A stretch of 64,000 nucleotides of DNA from Triglochin maritima (Eukaryota > Streptophyta > Magnoliopsida > Alismatales > Juncaginaceae), in the NCBI GenBank assembly GCA_963682175.1, contig OY821792.1:1811501-1875500 (forward strand). The letters run 5' to 3'. Below, piece by piece: positions 44,038 through 57,528 of the stretch. The notes under the pieces are model-generated. The model worked only from the letters and a program-made list of their open reading frames with translations. It had not been told where the DNA came from and searched no databases. The position numbers were made by a program, and so were the translations under genes. Numbering within the stretch: position 1 is the first letter of the stretch; each line of letters begins with the position of its first letter.

Positions 44038-47000
44038 TCATTTGTCATCGGCAGTATAAACTGGAATATGCCATTGCTTTGTGTTCTTCTTTGGGTCGTC
44101 AGTAAGACTCAAATCGTTGTTGTCTTCCTTGTAGGTTTTAATGAAGGTTTTTGCACCAACGAGAACTAGTCTTTCTATCATAAACAACTGATAGTTGTTC
44201 TCTATAACCGGGTCTATTAGGCTGCTGAAATTTGATGAATAAGCCAATCTATACCTGTTCACCAAAAAAGGTAAGTTGGTATGAGAGTGAAATTCTCAAA
44301 ATACTTGCATTTTGCACTAAAATTTTCATTTTTTTCATGAATAAGAAGTAACGCAAAGTTCATTTTGAGCGTCCATGAAATCCTAGATTTAAGCATCACT
44401 GCATATTAATATTGATTTGAGACTGCCATATCAGTTGAGGATTTTTTTTTTCTTTTCAAAACATAGCTCCTTGTCATTTGATCAAGTAGTGACATTAAGA
44501 ATGTACCTCATTGCAAGGGGGGAGAAGAACCCTGGTGTCTGCTCATTTGATGCAATAAAGAGAGTTCGTCCAGGAGGGACCCATTTTTCAATTCTTCGTT
44601 GGATGAATTCAGGACGTGTGTCTCTGTCGAGATGCGGATGGAGGGTTCTCTCAACCCCATATCGGTCTTTGCGGGTCTTTATTTTATCTCCACGACGCAC
44701 GTGAATAGCATCGTAGTCCCCAAGTTCATATTTAATCTGCAATAGCAAATACCTTATTGACGATACCTCAACAGAATCAAGAGTCTTTAGGACCATATCA
44801 ATAAACAGATGAACCAGAAAACTCAACAATGATTAAGATTTAAGATAGAAATCAAAAAAAGGTTGTTAAATTCACTCAAGTCTTTTCACCATAGACATAA
44901 AGGCAATCAACAATGCTCATCTGTATTCTAAAAATTGTGATGTATAGTCACACTCACAACACGAAAAACCAGGTGGACAATTTCATGCATAAAACCAGGT
45001 GGACAATTTCATGCATCCTGGATTCCTGGTACATTTAAACAATCTGAACGTTCATTTTGGTCATTGAAATTTGAAAATCCCCTCTTTGTCAAACTAATAG
45101 GGATATATCAAAGTTACATAAAGGAAAGTCAGAAAACTATTGTTCATGTAGATTTAGAGTACAACACAACCCCTGCTGCAGCAACTATTCTTTTAACCAA
45201 TTAACCAAGATGGCTGGTGAATTTACAAATACACCCATCTAAAACATGGATCAGAAAGTCCCGGGACACATATATGGGAGCATACACAGGTGCGGACGTG
45301 CCAACATTTTGGCCCTTTGTTTGCTTTGCCCAAAATATAGAACCCCCACCAACTAGGGGCCTTGTCCGCATATCCATGTACATTTGCACATGTAAACAAG
45401 TTTTTATTAGGCCATTATAGGTAGGATAAGTACTATATAAGCCGTTTAAAAAAAGCATTTGTGAAGAGGCAGATTCAATCAGGTAAGGAATTGCTACCTT
45501 GTCTGCAACATCTCGCAATTTTTTTGCAGCCATTAGTGGGAGAAAGGAATATGGAAGTGCAATGGAACTGCGATTGTATCTATCCTTGCATTCCATGAAC
45601 CTGTATTATCGTCATAGAGAGAACAGAGTTTTATTTTCCAATTGATTGTATTATTTCATATGATAATGTCGTCAACGCCTTGAAGGAAAATTATAACGAG
45701 GAACATATTCCACAAACCGAACCATAAGAACATTTATGAAAGAAGCACACCCAAAAAAAATTTACCATGACAGAGGACTAGCTGTTCGATTGATCAGGAA
45801 AACATTTGAGTAGGAGTTGTCAAATTTAAGTTTTGACCGTGTCACACCTGCAACGTTAGCCACTCCCCTCTCTCCTAGCTTCATACTGATTGCTAGTATC
45901 CGATACCATGTTTTTGAATTATCTAGGATGACAGGTACAGTTTTAGATATCAGATCAAGATCATACAATGCATCCATTGCACAAGAATTTGCCGTCCAAC
46001 TGTGTATAAGAGATGTTAGTCGATTAACTGAGTTAATCAGTGTGATGATCTGAAAACAGAAGATTCAAAGGAAATGAAAAGCTAAATACTAAGTTAAGCA
46101 TACTGGCTAAATACCCTTCACATCCGATTATTGGTACAGTAATTGGATACAAGCACAACAAGATGTTCAGCATACATTACAACAAGGTCAGGCTTATTTG
46201 TACGTTTGCTAGTCAGTTTATAAGGTTTGTTCGTAGTCTTAGAGTCACTACCAGTTATTAACCTTTTCATAAATGAAATGTAAAAAAAAATCAAATAGAG
46301 ATGAAAATCTAGAGCTAGTTGTTCAAAACCCAACAGAAACTGAACCGACAAAAAGACACAATCTGCAATTCATCTTTGTATGATTGTAATCTTAAGTAAT
46401 AGCAGAATAAGGGTTTGTTTCATGTATAATTATGTTTGTTATTCTTTTGTCTACTGCTTTTAAAACTTCCTACTTGATCTTGAAACAAGGATATCAAATA
46501 CAAATCAAAATGTAAACTTGTCCTGAACCAAATCAATTCAGTTAAGTTATATATGGTTTGAGTTTTTCCCATCAAATTAGTTTCGCTTGGGTTTGGAACC
46601 CCTAACCTGAACAAAAACAACCCACTTCCATCCCCAAACACAATCCAAGTTGATAAAAACCCAGCTTCTTCGGGGAGATCAATAATAAAAGATATTGAAA
46701 AACATATTGATATAAAACACAACCAACTTCATTTGGAAAGGCAACAGTCCGAAGGAAAGAGTGGTATTCAATCGACAACTAACTACCAAGTAAAGGCTTA
46801 ATAAAACATAATTCAAGGGTAGAGGCACACCTTTCCTCCGAAGTAGCATCACTAGAACGATGTAAAATCCCTTTCTTATTGTGGATGGGACTTATGCACA
46901 TTCTAGAAGGCATGACAAATATTCTGGAACAAAAACAAACACAAACACAAACACATGAGAATAACATGTCAGAATTAAACCTTTCTTTGTCACGACCTAA

Positions 47001-47514
47001 CCCTATTAAAAAATATAATGATAGTCACATTTGCAACAATCAATGTACAAAACCCCATAAGGGCCCTTGTTGTGATGCCAAAGCGTCAAAAAGACAAAAT
47101 AAGTAGCAAATAATAAAACCCAAATGAAGCTTTTTCAGAAAAAGAAATTTAAACCACTGCTAAATAGGCCATAATTAGCACATTAAACCCCAAACAACAC
47201 CAAGACAAGTAAAGTGCTGTTTCATTCCCAAGAAGATACAGTTTACGACGATCAAAATAACAAACATAAGAAAACAAACTTTGAGGTCCCCAAAACCTCA
47301 AACTACAAAATAAGTGGCAGAAAAATCATTTTATTCTCAACAAAATACAACAACAAAACTTTAGAAAATCTCAACAAAATACAACACCAATAAAACTTTA
47401 GAAAATTTAATTGAGACCAAGAAACTCAAACCATCACATCAACACAGGAATGGCCAAAATGCACTTAATTTAACTTACCTAAAACGTAAAACTACAAATA
47501 AAACAAGTTCCAAA

Positions 47515-47549
<35 letters not shown>

Positions 47550-49818
47550 ATCCACCCTGAAAACACCTTACCCAAAACAACCTACATGACCTAAATAATT
47601 TGCCAGAATCTAACACACCAGGCCCCAAAAGAAAACTTTAAGCTACCCAAAACCTGCAACCACAAAAAAGCAATAAAATCACTAACACAACACCAAACCC
47701 CAAAACGACACATCCTTTAAGGTACCCAGAACTTCAAACCCCAAAACAATCCACCAAATCACAAAAACTCACCACCATACCCCCAAAAAACACCAAGTTT
47801 TAGCCACCAAAAAACTCAAACCACGAAAAAAGCAATAAAATCAAAAAAAAAACAATATCAAACCCCCAAAAGACACTACCTTTAAGGTGACCGAAACTCC
47901 AAACCCCAAAAGAATCCCCCAAAGCACAAAAACACAACACCATCCCCAAAAAACACCAACTTTTAGCCACCCAAAACCTCAAAACCACCCAAAAAAACAA
48001 TAAAATCACAAAAACTCAACATCAAACTCCCAAAATCACCACCTTAGAGGTACCCAAACCTTCAAATCCCAAACAAACCCCAAATCACAAAAACACAACA
48101 CCACACCCCCAAAAACACAACACAATATGACAGATTTTGTATACCATATATTTGACCTATAAGATCAAAGTATGATATTTTTGGTGGTTTTTCTTCAACT
48201 TACAAATTTCCTCATGACTTGAGGTTGTTGCCTTGTAATGTCTGCATTAGTAGGTAGGTCTAGAAGTTGGTTGCAAAAAAGCTAATCTTGATATAAATAT
48301 GACTCTTACAAAAAAGATATACATAACTACCATCTTATTTAAAAAAAGTTCGTCTAGACTCTTGATGGTGGGTGTGATTGTTGCGGTAGGTATCATTCTG
48401 TATTATTATGAAAATATGATGTATTTCAAACTATGAAGCTTTCCGTATTTAAATTATATTCAAGATACAAAACATAAAACATGAGATGAGCACCTATATA
48501 TTTGATTGGAATTTGTCCATGCAATTTTGACTCTTTTGGTTAGTTTGGTTGGTCCGTCAAACTTGATGCACCCAAATAAAAAAGCATTTTACGAAAATAT
48601 TGGAAAAGTGCAAATATAGTTCCTACTTAATCGACGTAGATTCTTATGTATCAATTGACTACTTGTTAGTGTTTACTTACCATTGTTGCTACTTCGTGAT
48701 GGCAAGTAGTCAAGATGGGTATGTCCTATGCGTTCCCACAAGATTGTGTCATGGTTAACTCTATTAAATTTGGTTCCTTTGACGGCTCAATAAACACAAA
48801 CTTTAAGCTACCCAAAAACGTGAAATCACAAAACAATCACAAAAACACAAAACCGGAATCCATAAAATAACCACTAAAATTACAAAAACACAACACTGAG
48901 CCTGAAAAGACAAACTTTAAGCTATCCAAAAGCCTCAAACCACAAAACAATCACAAAAACACAAAACCAGAATCCTTAAAATAACCACTAAGATCACAAA
49001 AACATAACAATGAACCTCAAAAGACACCAACTTTAAGCCACCCAAAACCCTCAAATCACAAAACAATCACAAAAAAAACAAAACCGGAATCCCTAAAACC
49101 ACCACTAAAATCACAAAAACACAACGTCAAACCACCAAAATACACCAATTATATGCTACCCAAAACCTCAAACCACAAAACAATCACAAAACACAAAACT
49201 GGAATCCCTAAAATAACCACTAAAATCTCAAAAACACAACATCAAACCACCAAAAAACACAAACTTCAAGCTACCCAAAACCTCAAACCTCAAAAAACAA
49301 TAAAATAAAATAAAAACACAACACCCCCCCCCCCCCCCCCCCCAAACACCGTCTTTAAGCTACCTAAAACTTCAAATCCCAAAGCATTCTCCCAAATCAC
49401 AAAAATCCAACACCAAACCTCCAAAAGACACCAACTTTAAGCTACCCAAAACCTCAAACCCCAAAATATATATATAATCAACATTAACCAAACCCGACCT
49501 TCGGAGCACGAACGCCTCCTCGAGCCCACACCTCAAACTACTCTCCTGGTGTCCCAACCCCTCGCAGGACTCGCAATGCTTCCCAGGGCAATCCACCCGG
49601 TTTCCCCAATACAAGTACTTCCTCTCCGCCCACTCCAGGACGTCTCGGTCGTGTTCTTTGGAGACGAAGAGAGGTTTGAGAGAGGAGGTGGGGGAGAGGG
49701 AGAAGAAAAATAAGAGGAGGAGGGCTAAGGCGGAGAGGAGGAGGAGGAGGAGGAGGAGGAGGAGAGGGGATCTGGTCGTGGGTTTCGGTTTCGGCTTTGT
49801 GGGTCTGGAGATCGCCAT
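44038..49818 (-). CDS. O-fucosyltransferase family protein (398 aa, 6 exons)
   Basis: Predicted Golgi type II membrane glycosyltransferase of the plant GDP-fucose O-fucosyltransferase-like family; substrate unknown. Exons (minus): 49818-49499, 46923-46831, 45999-45766, 45600-45498, 44736-44507, 44254-44038; all introns are GT-AG and the phases join without a break. An N-terminal signal anchor (about residues 18-43) is a Leu-rich run. Then follow a Cys cluster (CPGKHCESCEGLG), CISPIHNKKG, YDLDLISKTVPVILDN, and the family motif HVRRGDK, which aligns with the GDP-fucose binding HxRRGD of O-fucosyltransferases. WVPPGRTLFIASNE and PVIENNYQLFMIERL follow. It closely resembles the Arabidopsis protein I remember as At4g17430. 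No stop or frameshift seen; intron 1 is 2.6 kb and repeat-rich. Confidence 0.9.
47517..47549. repeat. (TC)n(AC)n microsatellite in intron 1
   Basis: About eight TC units followed by about eight AC units; likely polymorphic. Confidence 0.9.
47640..48125. repeat. Degenerate tandem repeat in intron 1, block 1
   Basis: C/A-rich units of roughly 115-120 bp with recurring phrases ATCACAAAAACACAACACCA, CCAACTTTTAGCCACC and CCCCAAAAGA. It continues as block 2 after about 650 bp of unrelated AT-rich sequence. On the sense (minus) strand the tract is T/G-rich. Confidence 0.75.
48780..49465. repeat. Degenerate tandem repeat in intron 1, block 2
   Basis: Same unit as block 1, about six copies: AAACTTTAAGCTACCCAAAA, CTCAAACCACAAAACAATCA, AACCGGAATCC. 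It contains a 20-base C run (49324-49343). It reaches to within about 35 bp of the exon 1 donor at 49498. Confidence 0.75.
49734..49764. repeat. (GGA)n microsatellite inside exon 1
   Basis: About ten GAG/AGG units on the + strand, read as CTC leucine codons in the signal anchor of the O-fucosyltransferase-like gene. Confidence 0.85.
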
Positions 49819-51850
49819 TGGAATTTGGAACAGAGAGAGAGAGAATCTGAGAAGAGAGAGAGAGAGATTAGGATGGATGTGTTTAATTAATTAGGAGTTT
49901 TAAAGGGATAATAATTAAAATTAAAATCTTTGATTGACTTGTCGTTAATAATAAAACCATAACCTTTGACAACATGACGATAAGAGAATTTCACTTTCAC
50001 CTCTGCAAAATAACCTGCCAACACCAACCAAAATCTTTTTGGATTGCGACCCCACTGCGTCCGTGATTTTGGGATTTTCGTAATCCAATTAGAGGAATAA
50101 ATCCAAGAAATTCTCTCAAGAAATCTCAACATCTATTTAGACTAGTTTTCTTTGATAGTTTCATTTTTTAAAGTTTTATTTTTAAAAGTTTTATTTTTTG
50201 AAATTTCCTTTTGGTAGTTTTCTTCTTAGAAGTTTCTTTTCCAAAAGTTTCTTTTTTAAAAAAGTATCATTTTTATTTGTTTTATTTTTTGAGACTCACC
50301 ATGCCGAAACTCATAATTTGTCACTTGCACCATCACGACGTGATTTACCCAAAGAATTCAGTCAATGTGTACTTGTACCACTTGAAAAATTCAACCTATG
50401 TGCACCATTATAACGTAATATACATAAGAGTATCCAACTCATGTGCACTTGTATCACATCATTCACATGTCTCCTTAGTAGTTACATTTTTGTTTGGAGC
50501 ACTATTAAAAGCTTTCGGTTACTTCCAGGCACCTGGTTTTCTCCTTCCTTCACGTCATTTGTGAATCAATTCTGGGTAAAAAGATATAAAAAAAATTAAA
50601 TTTTTTAAAAAGTTTTAAAAATATAAACAAATAAAAAACATATTTTCAGAAGAAAAAAAATTAGAAAATTGATTTAAAATAATTTTCAAATCATTTTTTA
50701 ACTGTTTTAACAAAGAAAACTAATAAGAACACGTGCCTCACCCAATCCTTTTCTCTCCCGCCCAGTGTGCGAAATCGAGCGGTTTTCCGCCAAATTTCGC
50801 GCACAAATGGGATGTGCGGTCAAGGTGGCAATGAATTGGGGGGGACGTGGATCCGGGCGTTGAAGATCAACGTCCTACCGTTAAGGATGGTCTAATATGC
50901 ATGTTTGCTCTTTGGTAGTTACATTTATTTGTTATAGGAATGTAAAGCCTATAAAATATAAATAGACATTTGCATATTCATAAGAGAACAATTTCGAATT
51001 TAAATACATTAGTGAGAGTTGAATTTCTCTTGGGTTTTTAAAAGAACTTTTTCAACTTATCAGATCTGTCTGTGGCGTTTATACTTTGACTTATCAATCG
51101 AGTCTTCATCCATTGATTATGGTGTCCTCATCATACTAAGGTTCACATCTCGTCATAGGTGTTGGGTTTTGGTTTTCTTTCATCCAAATCTGTAGTATAG
51201 CAGTACTAGGAACTAATTCTCGCTACGACTTCCGTCGCAAGTTGATAGGGTTCGTATCAAAACATGTGGTAAATTTTTCAGATCAAATTGATTATCGTAA
51301 ACCTTAATCCAAACACTTCTAATTCCAGTCTCCAAATATGAGCATTTTAGATCAACGGTGAAATTAATTTCAATTGACCTAAAATTTTAACATGTTATAG
51401 CTTAAGAGATAAAATAACATGTGATTAATTTTGATTTAAAAATATCAACTTTAAAATGTCTTAATTTTGAGTGTCATGGTCAACTTGGATATAGGAATTC
51501 CGACAACACATTAACCTCATATATATACGAGAGATCTACTACCTTTAAAATTTGTTAGTATGTGGTGTGTTTGATGATAAAATGAAATATAAAGTTCAAA
51601 TTGAAAATTCAAATTGTAGATTTTGATGTACAAGTCAACTTCTTTCGGTCAAATCAACTTTTCTTTTACGTCCAACTCATTTCTCACTCTTTACAAACAA
51701 ATATATATTATCATTTAATTTTTATATATTAATTTTAATTATTAATAAACTTGACTATCAATGTTTTTCATTTCTTAAGTTTTTTTCAAAATCATTGTTG
51801 GACAAACGTTCATAAATAATTAATTTATTAAGTACAAGTTGATAATAGTA
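49819..51850. other. Upstream region of the O-fucosyltransferase-like gene and intergenic spacer
   Basis: A GA-rich stretch (49830-49870) just upstream of the ATG is a likely 5' leader. 50150-50290 is a T-rich run with repeated AAAAGTTT. 50755-50810 is GC-richer, with TTTTCCGCCAAA and TTTCGCGCA (E2F-like). No gene recognised. Confidence 0.4.
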
Positions 51851-51989
51851 ATTTAATAAACGAAATTCGCCCAGATTACATTAACGATTACATATTTACA
51901 TATAGTAAAGATTACAACAACTAAGAAGTAAATAATAAAGACAGTTTTAATTATCACTGTGTCATAGGGTTGCCAAATATTCTAAATCA

Positions 51990-52830
51990 AATTTGTTTTT
52001 AAGAGTCAAATGTCTCTCTATCACGAATTTGATCTTTATTGTTCAAGTGTATATTAATATCGACAATATGATCGAAAAAATATTTGAATGACTCATCATC
52101 ATATGTTGTTCTTATGCTACTTGTATGTTAAGGTTGATCTTGAACAAATTCACTTGTATTGGTGTAGTGAGTATGATTCTCGTTCATCCTCTATTATCAT
52201 ATTGTGCATTTTGATGCAAGTCATCATAATTTTGTTTAGCATGTTGACATTTCATGCCAGAGTTGACTTTCGAATTATTGTGAATCGTGATTAAAGCACT
52301 CAAAATGTGTTCTCCACATCCTTACATGTTGCTTCTTAATATTGAGCAAACAATTTAGCTTTATGAGTCTATGGAAGAATAATTGATTGAATGAATGCGA
52401 CCCATTATGGATAAAATATCATATGTGAGATAGTATCACATATTGTAACGATAATCATTAACCAGTGACCACATAATTTATAGGTGGTGTCTTACCTCCT
52501 AGAATATCATCAAAAACTGGAGTTCGGTGAAACACATTAAGATAATTACACAAACCTGATATGTCAAAAAAAGAATGTCAAATCCATAGATATTGGGATG
52601 TTCAACCTAGACGACAAGTATTGATTTGTCACTTCACCCTTGATATTGTGTTTCCACACAGCTGACAGTTTTTCCACTCCCAGTGCATGTAGGCAATGTT
52701 GCCTATCATGCCAGAGAATCCATGACGCTCACCGATGATAAAGTAGCATCGTCAAGTCCGTTGGTGTGGTCTTCTTAAATATTCATCACCAAATTGGGCA
52801 TGATAGGCCTTCTCAATCACACAATTGGAA
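51990..52830 (-). pseudogene. Old PIF/Harbinger transposase remnant
   Basis: Minus-strand readings around 52790-52660 give GFSGMIGNI and YMHWEWKNC, matching GFPGMMGNIDCMHW in the element at 55.2-61.5 kb. Around 52410-52180 the C-terminal blocks (MGRIHSI, CKDVENTF, MLNKIMMTC) are found with stops between them. The first catalytic Asp is replaced by Ala. Element ends were not identified; the relic may extend to about 51850 and 53130. Confidence 0.7.
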
Positions 52831-53130
52831 ATTTTGGTAGTTCGCGATTGGAAAGGAAATTATTGTGAAGTTGGAATGTGAAGTTATTTGGAAAATAATT
52901 CAAATTCGGGTTCGTACCCATGTTACTCAGCATTGACATCTAAAAAATTGGATAGGAACGAAACTATGATCATACGGAAAGTTTTGTGAAAACTTTGGTT
53001 GCGAATTTAATTTTGTTGGATGACGTGGATTATTCCCACAATTCAGATGATTCATTTGAAATAAATCAAAGGATGATTGAGACAAAGATGATGAAAACTT
53101 AAGAGAGGTAAAAGATTGTAAAGATTTTTG

Positions 53131-54293
53131 AGGTTATAACAAAATTAGTGTATATTTATAGAGTTTTAGATAATAGTTGTTAAGCAAAAAATGATAAGTT
53201 GGAATAATAAAGTTAAGAATATAATTTTTGAAAATGTTAAATCTAATCAGACTAAGATATCTGGAACAGTAAGATTTGATAATAAAATCTCTAAAAAAAT
53301 AATACAATTTCTAGAAAAGATAATTATAGGAATCTAACCGTTGGAAAAGTAAAAGTTACTGATTGTTTTTCGAAATCCAGTTTCAATTAACCACTTGTTA
53401 TTTGGAATTTTGAAATTAACAAATTTATATTACAATACGGTGTTTATTTATAATTTTTATTTTACAAGAAAAATTGATTAGAAAACATAATTTCATTTTA
53501 CTCAGATGGTGGGCCCCACCATAGAGAAAAACCTGAAAAAATGCACAACTTTTGTTTGCGTTCCCTCGGGCTTTTGTCAAGGATTTTTTACCAACTACCA
53601 TTGTTGTGCCCTTATAAATGTCTATCAAACACTTAATCTCAAAGAAATTATTTGGCAGTTTAATTGAAATAAAAAATATACTTTGTCTCTAGTTAGCAAG
53701 TTAGACATTGAAACCCTGTCCATCCTCTAAAGTACATGGAGAATTGAAATTGCGACTATTATCCGAATCACATAATGTAAAATATTGTGATGATTTACGG
53801 AGTTTATACATGAGGTTTACACGAAAATGACTTTAAAAGTGAACTCCATTATGTGGTTTATGAAACTTGATTCGACATACAACTCCATTTTAAGGTTGCA
53901 TTTGGCTACAATATTTGTAAGTTCCATGGAATTCGTAACTAAAAGGTTCACAAATCCCAAAATTTATAAATTACCTAATTTGTATATACTATGTTTGAAT
54001 ACAGGAATTATCTAATAAGTCTAAGATTTAATTTTTTTATTTTAAACTCTCACCATATCCACCACACATCTGAAATTGTAAGGTAGATTATAAGAAAAAC
54101 GATTATGCTTATTAAATGTGAGATTAACCGTAAATGAGATCTAATTGTGAGATTATAGGGGACTTAAACTAAATAAGATGAATCATGTGCTCACTAGAAC
54201 TTGACCATGTTTGAATAAACATTTTATTTTAAAACGAGAACTAAAGATTTATATGATATTTTATTAGTTTTTCAATATATAATTGTATTTAAA
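53131..54293. other. AT-rich spacer
   Basis: No gene, RNA gene or repeat boundary that I can support. Confidence 0.35.
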
Positions 54294-54855
54294 TTAGGGA
54301 TGCAAACGTTTCAGATACTTATCAAATATGAGTATTATCATATCCATATTTCATTTGCGGATACGGATTACCTCAGATATGAAAAATGTGTAATCATATC
54401 CTTAAAAATCGATACATATATGGACCGGATATTTTATAAACGGATATGAATAAAAAATGGATAACTACAATATACATATACAATATAAAATGAGTATATA
54501 TCATGGTAATTCACATAAATTTTTACCTCTTAAATTGGATAAAATTATATTTAACTATATTAGTTTAGAAATGTAACAAGTTTCATATATAGTAGTAAAA
54601 TGTTAAGTAAAAATTAAAAGACATTATGAAAAAATAACTAATTTAAACATATACAGTGAAGAAACGTTATCTTAATTATACAAATATATGTATTCATATC
54701 AGGCGAAAATATGCATATTTGTATTTGTATCCGCAAAAACTTCAAATTTGTTATCTGTATCCGATCGGATTTGGAAAAATGATATTTGTATCCTTAAAAA
54801 AATGGGCACCGATACGGACTATCTGTGGATAATTCGTATTTGTTTTCACCCCTAA
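54294..54855. mobile_element. MITE-like element (562 bp), possibly hAT-type
   Basis: Ends are inverted: TTAGGGATGCAAACG at 54294 and the complement TTAGGGGTGAAAAC at 54855. TTAGGGGTG-type termini are common among plant non-autonomous hAT elements. The interior is built of GGATATG/CATATCC/GGATACGGAT phrases. I could not find a convincing 8-bp target duplication. Confidence 0.55.
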
Positions 54856-56698
54856 TCCAAACCATAAAAACCACATATTATTATGCATAAAATCATATTA
54901 GAAACATAAGACTAATATTTGTATAAATTTAAATGACTGTTAAATTAAGTCACGTGGTATTTAAAAATTCCCCCTCTCAACATGAAATTTGGATTTAACC
55001 ATTTTTGTATGAATGTGAAAATTTAAAATGCCACGAGAAATTTGCAAATTCCTTTATAATATTAGTCAAATATGATATTTGCAAATTCCTTTTACGTTCA
55101 AGAGAAATTCCAAGCTAAAATAACGAATTCAAAAAGGGCCTACAGTTTACTTGGGAAACTATCGTTTAGACCACCATTAACAGCGCCCGGACACTTCCCG
55201 GACGTCGGGTTTTCTCTATCAGCAACGTCAACTTCTCTCTCCGTCACGTCAGCACAAATCAACCCTCGTACAAAATCTTTAACCATTATCCAATTCACTC
55301 AGTCACGCTACAATATTTGTTGTCACGTCATTATTTTTATTCTCTTCTCTAAAACTCTTACAACAATCAACAAAATAATCATTAGTGTAATTACTCAACT
55401 TAATTAATTTATTTGATTTTAATTAACAATGTGTACATAAATAGAAAAATATTATTAAAATTTAGGAAACCACATTACATAGTACATTAACTAAAAATAC
55501 ATCATTAAATACTAAACTTAAAATACATCAAGACGCATTTCCTCCAAATCGTTGTCATATATTGTCGATCAAATCGGCTTGAAGGTTAAAATGTGTAGTG
55601 TGATCACGCGATTGATCTCTCCTTGTCAAGTACATGTTAATATCCATTATACGGTCAGTGGAATACCAAATCGGGTCGTTCATGGAATTTCCAGGTTGGT
55701 CCTCAATAAATTCATTCCAATCTCCAAAATTAACGTAGGAGTCATGTTCATCCTCCACTATCATATTATGCATTACAATGCAAGCTGTCATTATTTTTTT
55801 AAGCACAACCTTACTCCATGCAAGAGATAACTTCTTTACGATCGCGAACCGCGCTTGCAAGACTCCAAATACACGTTCTACATCTTTGCGTGCCGCTTCT
55901 TGTCGTTCAGCAAATAACTTGTCCTTCGGTGTTTGTGGATGAACGATGCGATGGACGGAATGAATGTCGCCCATTTTGGATAAATATCATCCGTAAGATA
56001 GTATCTCATATAATATCGAGAACTGTTTACCTCAAAAGTCACAGGTGGAGCTCGTCCTCCATTACGTTGTCAAAAACCGAAGATCGTTGCATGACATTTA
56101 AGTCATTGCATGAACTTGGTGTGCCAAAAAAGAGTGTCATATCCACAAGTCAGTCGATGTCACTGCCTCGAGGACAAGAATGGCATTACCACTACGCCTT
56201 TGATATTAATCCCTCCATGCAACTGGACAATTTTTCCACACCCAGTGCATGCAATCGATATTTCCCATCATGCCTGGGAACCCACGCTGCTCACCAATGT
56301 GAAGTAGTCGTGCTAAATCACTTGCATTAGGTTTTTGGAGGTACTCACTGTCGAAGTTGTTAATTACACCGTCATAAAAATTTCAAGTGTGTTTCTTGTC
56401 GTGGATTCGCTTAACCATAAGTATTCGTCCACCTCATCAGCCGCAACACCGTACACTTGCATATGGATCGTCGCAGTACATTTCTGCATGCCAAAGATGC
56501 TCATCCTACTGGTGGCGTCTGGTACATGTTGGAAGAAGACATCAGAGGCCTCAATGACACTCACAATGCGAAGAAAGACATGCTTTCGCATCCTAAATCT
56601 TCTCCTGAAAATATTGTCAGTATAAACATGGTCGTTAGAAAAATAATTGGCAATCAAACGGTTGTAACCAAGCTCCATATCTCTATCCGAGTTCGAAG

Positions 56699-57477
56699 TG
56701 TTGGCTTTTTGGCCTTAATCTATGTTTTGACGTTTTTATCAACCTAATCTCAATTATGATCATGTAGAGTAGCACATATTGCATTGCATATATATTGCTT
56801 TGTACTAACATCTACAGGTAATCAAGACTCAAGGAAGAAATGAAATCAAGTCAAGACATGTAATCAAGCTCATTTGAAGACATGTATTTTGTATTTCCTT
56901 GAGTCTTTAGGAACTTTGTGTAATTGAGCATACTTGAACTAAAAACTCTCCTACTACTATTTGTCCCCAACATTAGAGAGAAACTCCACACAGTCAAAAG
57001 CTCAAAACCATCCACACTTAGTAATCAATTTCATATTCTACTCAAGTGTGCTCAAGTTTAGAGAGTGTTGTTCCACTCAAACATTGTTCAAGAAGCAATG
57101 GTCTTGGTGAAAGCCCAAGACACGAGTATAGACTTCGGTGAGAGCCCGAAGTGATCCTCTCGGATTGTGAGAGGAGGAGTCAAGCTCAGCGAGGGTTGTT
57201 CGCGAGCTTGAAGACTTGTAAATGTGTTCTCTCCCGGCCCCGAACGGGGAGTGGATAGTGAAGACGCGATTGGAGCTCGAAGTGTCGAGCAGAGTTTGTA
57301 AGAGATGACGTAGGCGGTGGCCGAATCTCTGTAAAAACCACTGAGTCCTTTGTGGTTTGCATTATTTCTTACTTACTTGCTTGTTTCTTTAAATTCCTCT
57401 ATGCAAAACTTGATCGTTAAACAAGTAGGTAATTAGGGATAAAGGTGATTAGAATTGTAGACCCACACGATCCAACA
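56699..57477 (+). repeat. 5' LTR of the copia-type element (779 bp)
   Basis: TGTTGG ... CCAACA. Followed directly by a PBS. Confidence 0.85.
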
Positions 57478-57479
57478 TT

Positions 57480-57490
57480 TGGTATCAGAA
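57480..57490 (+). other. Primer binding site (initiator Met tRNA type)
   Basis: TGGTATCAGAA, 2 bp after the LTR end. Confidence 0.85.
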
Positions 57491-57528
57491 CCTTGTGTGC
57501 TAAATCGCATACTTAATTGTATTTTAGC

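Noticed and set aside
53425..53628. 67-codon minus-strand frame
   Set aside because: No domain, no splice or promoter context, AT-rich spacer.
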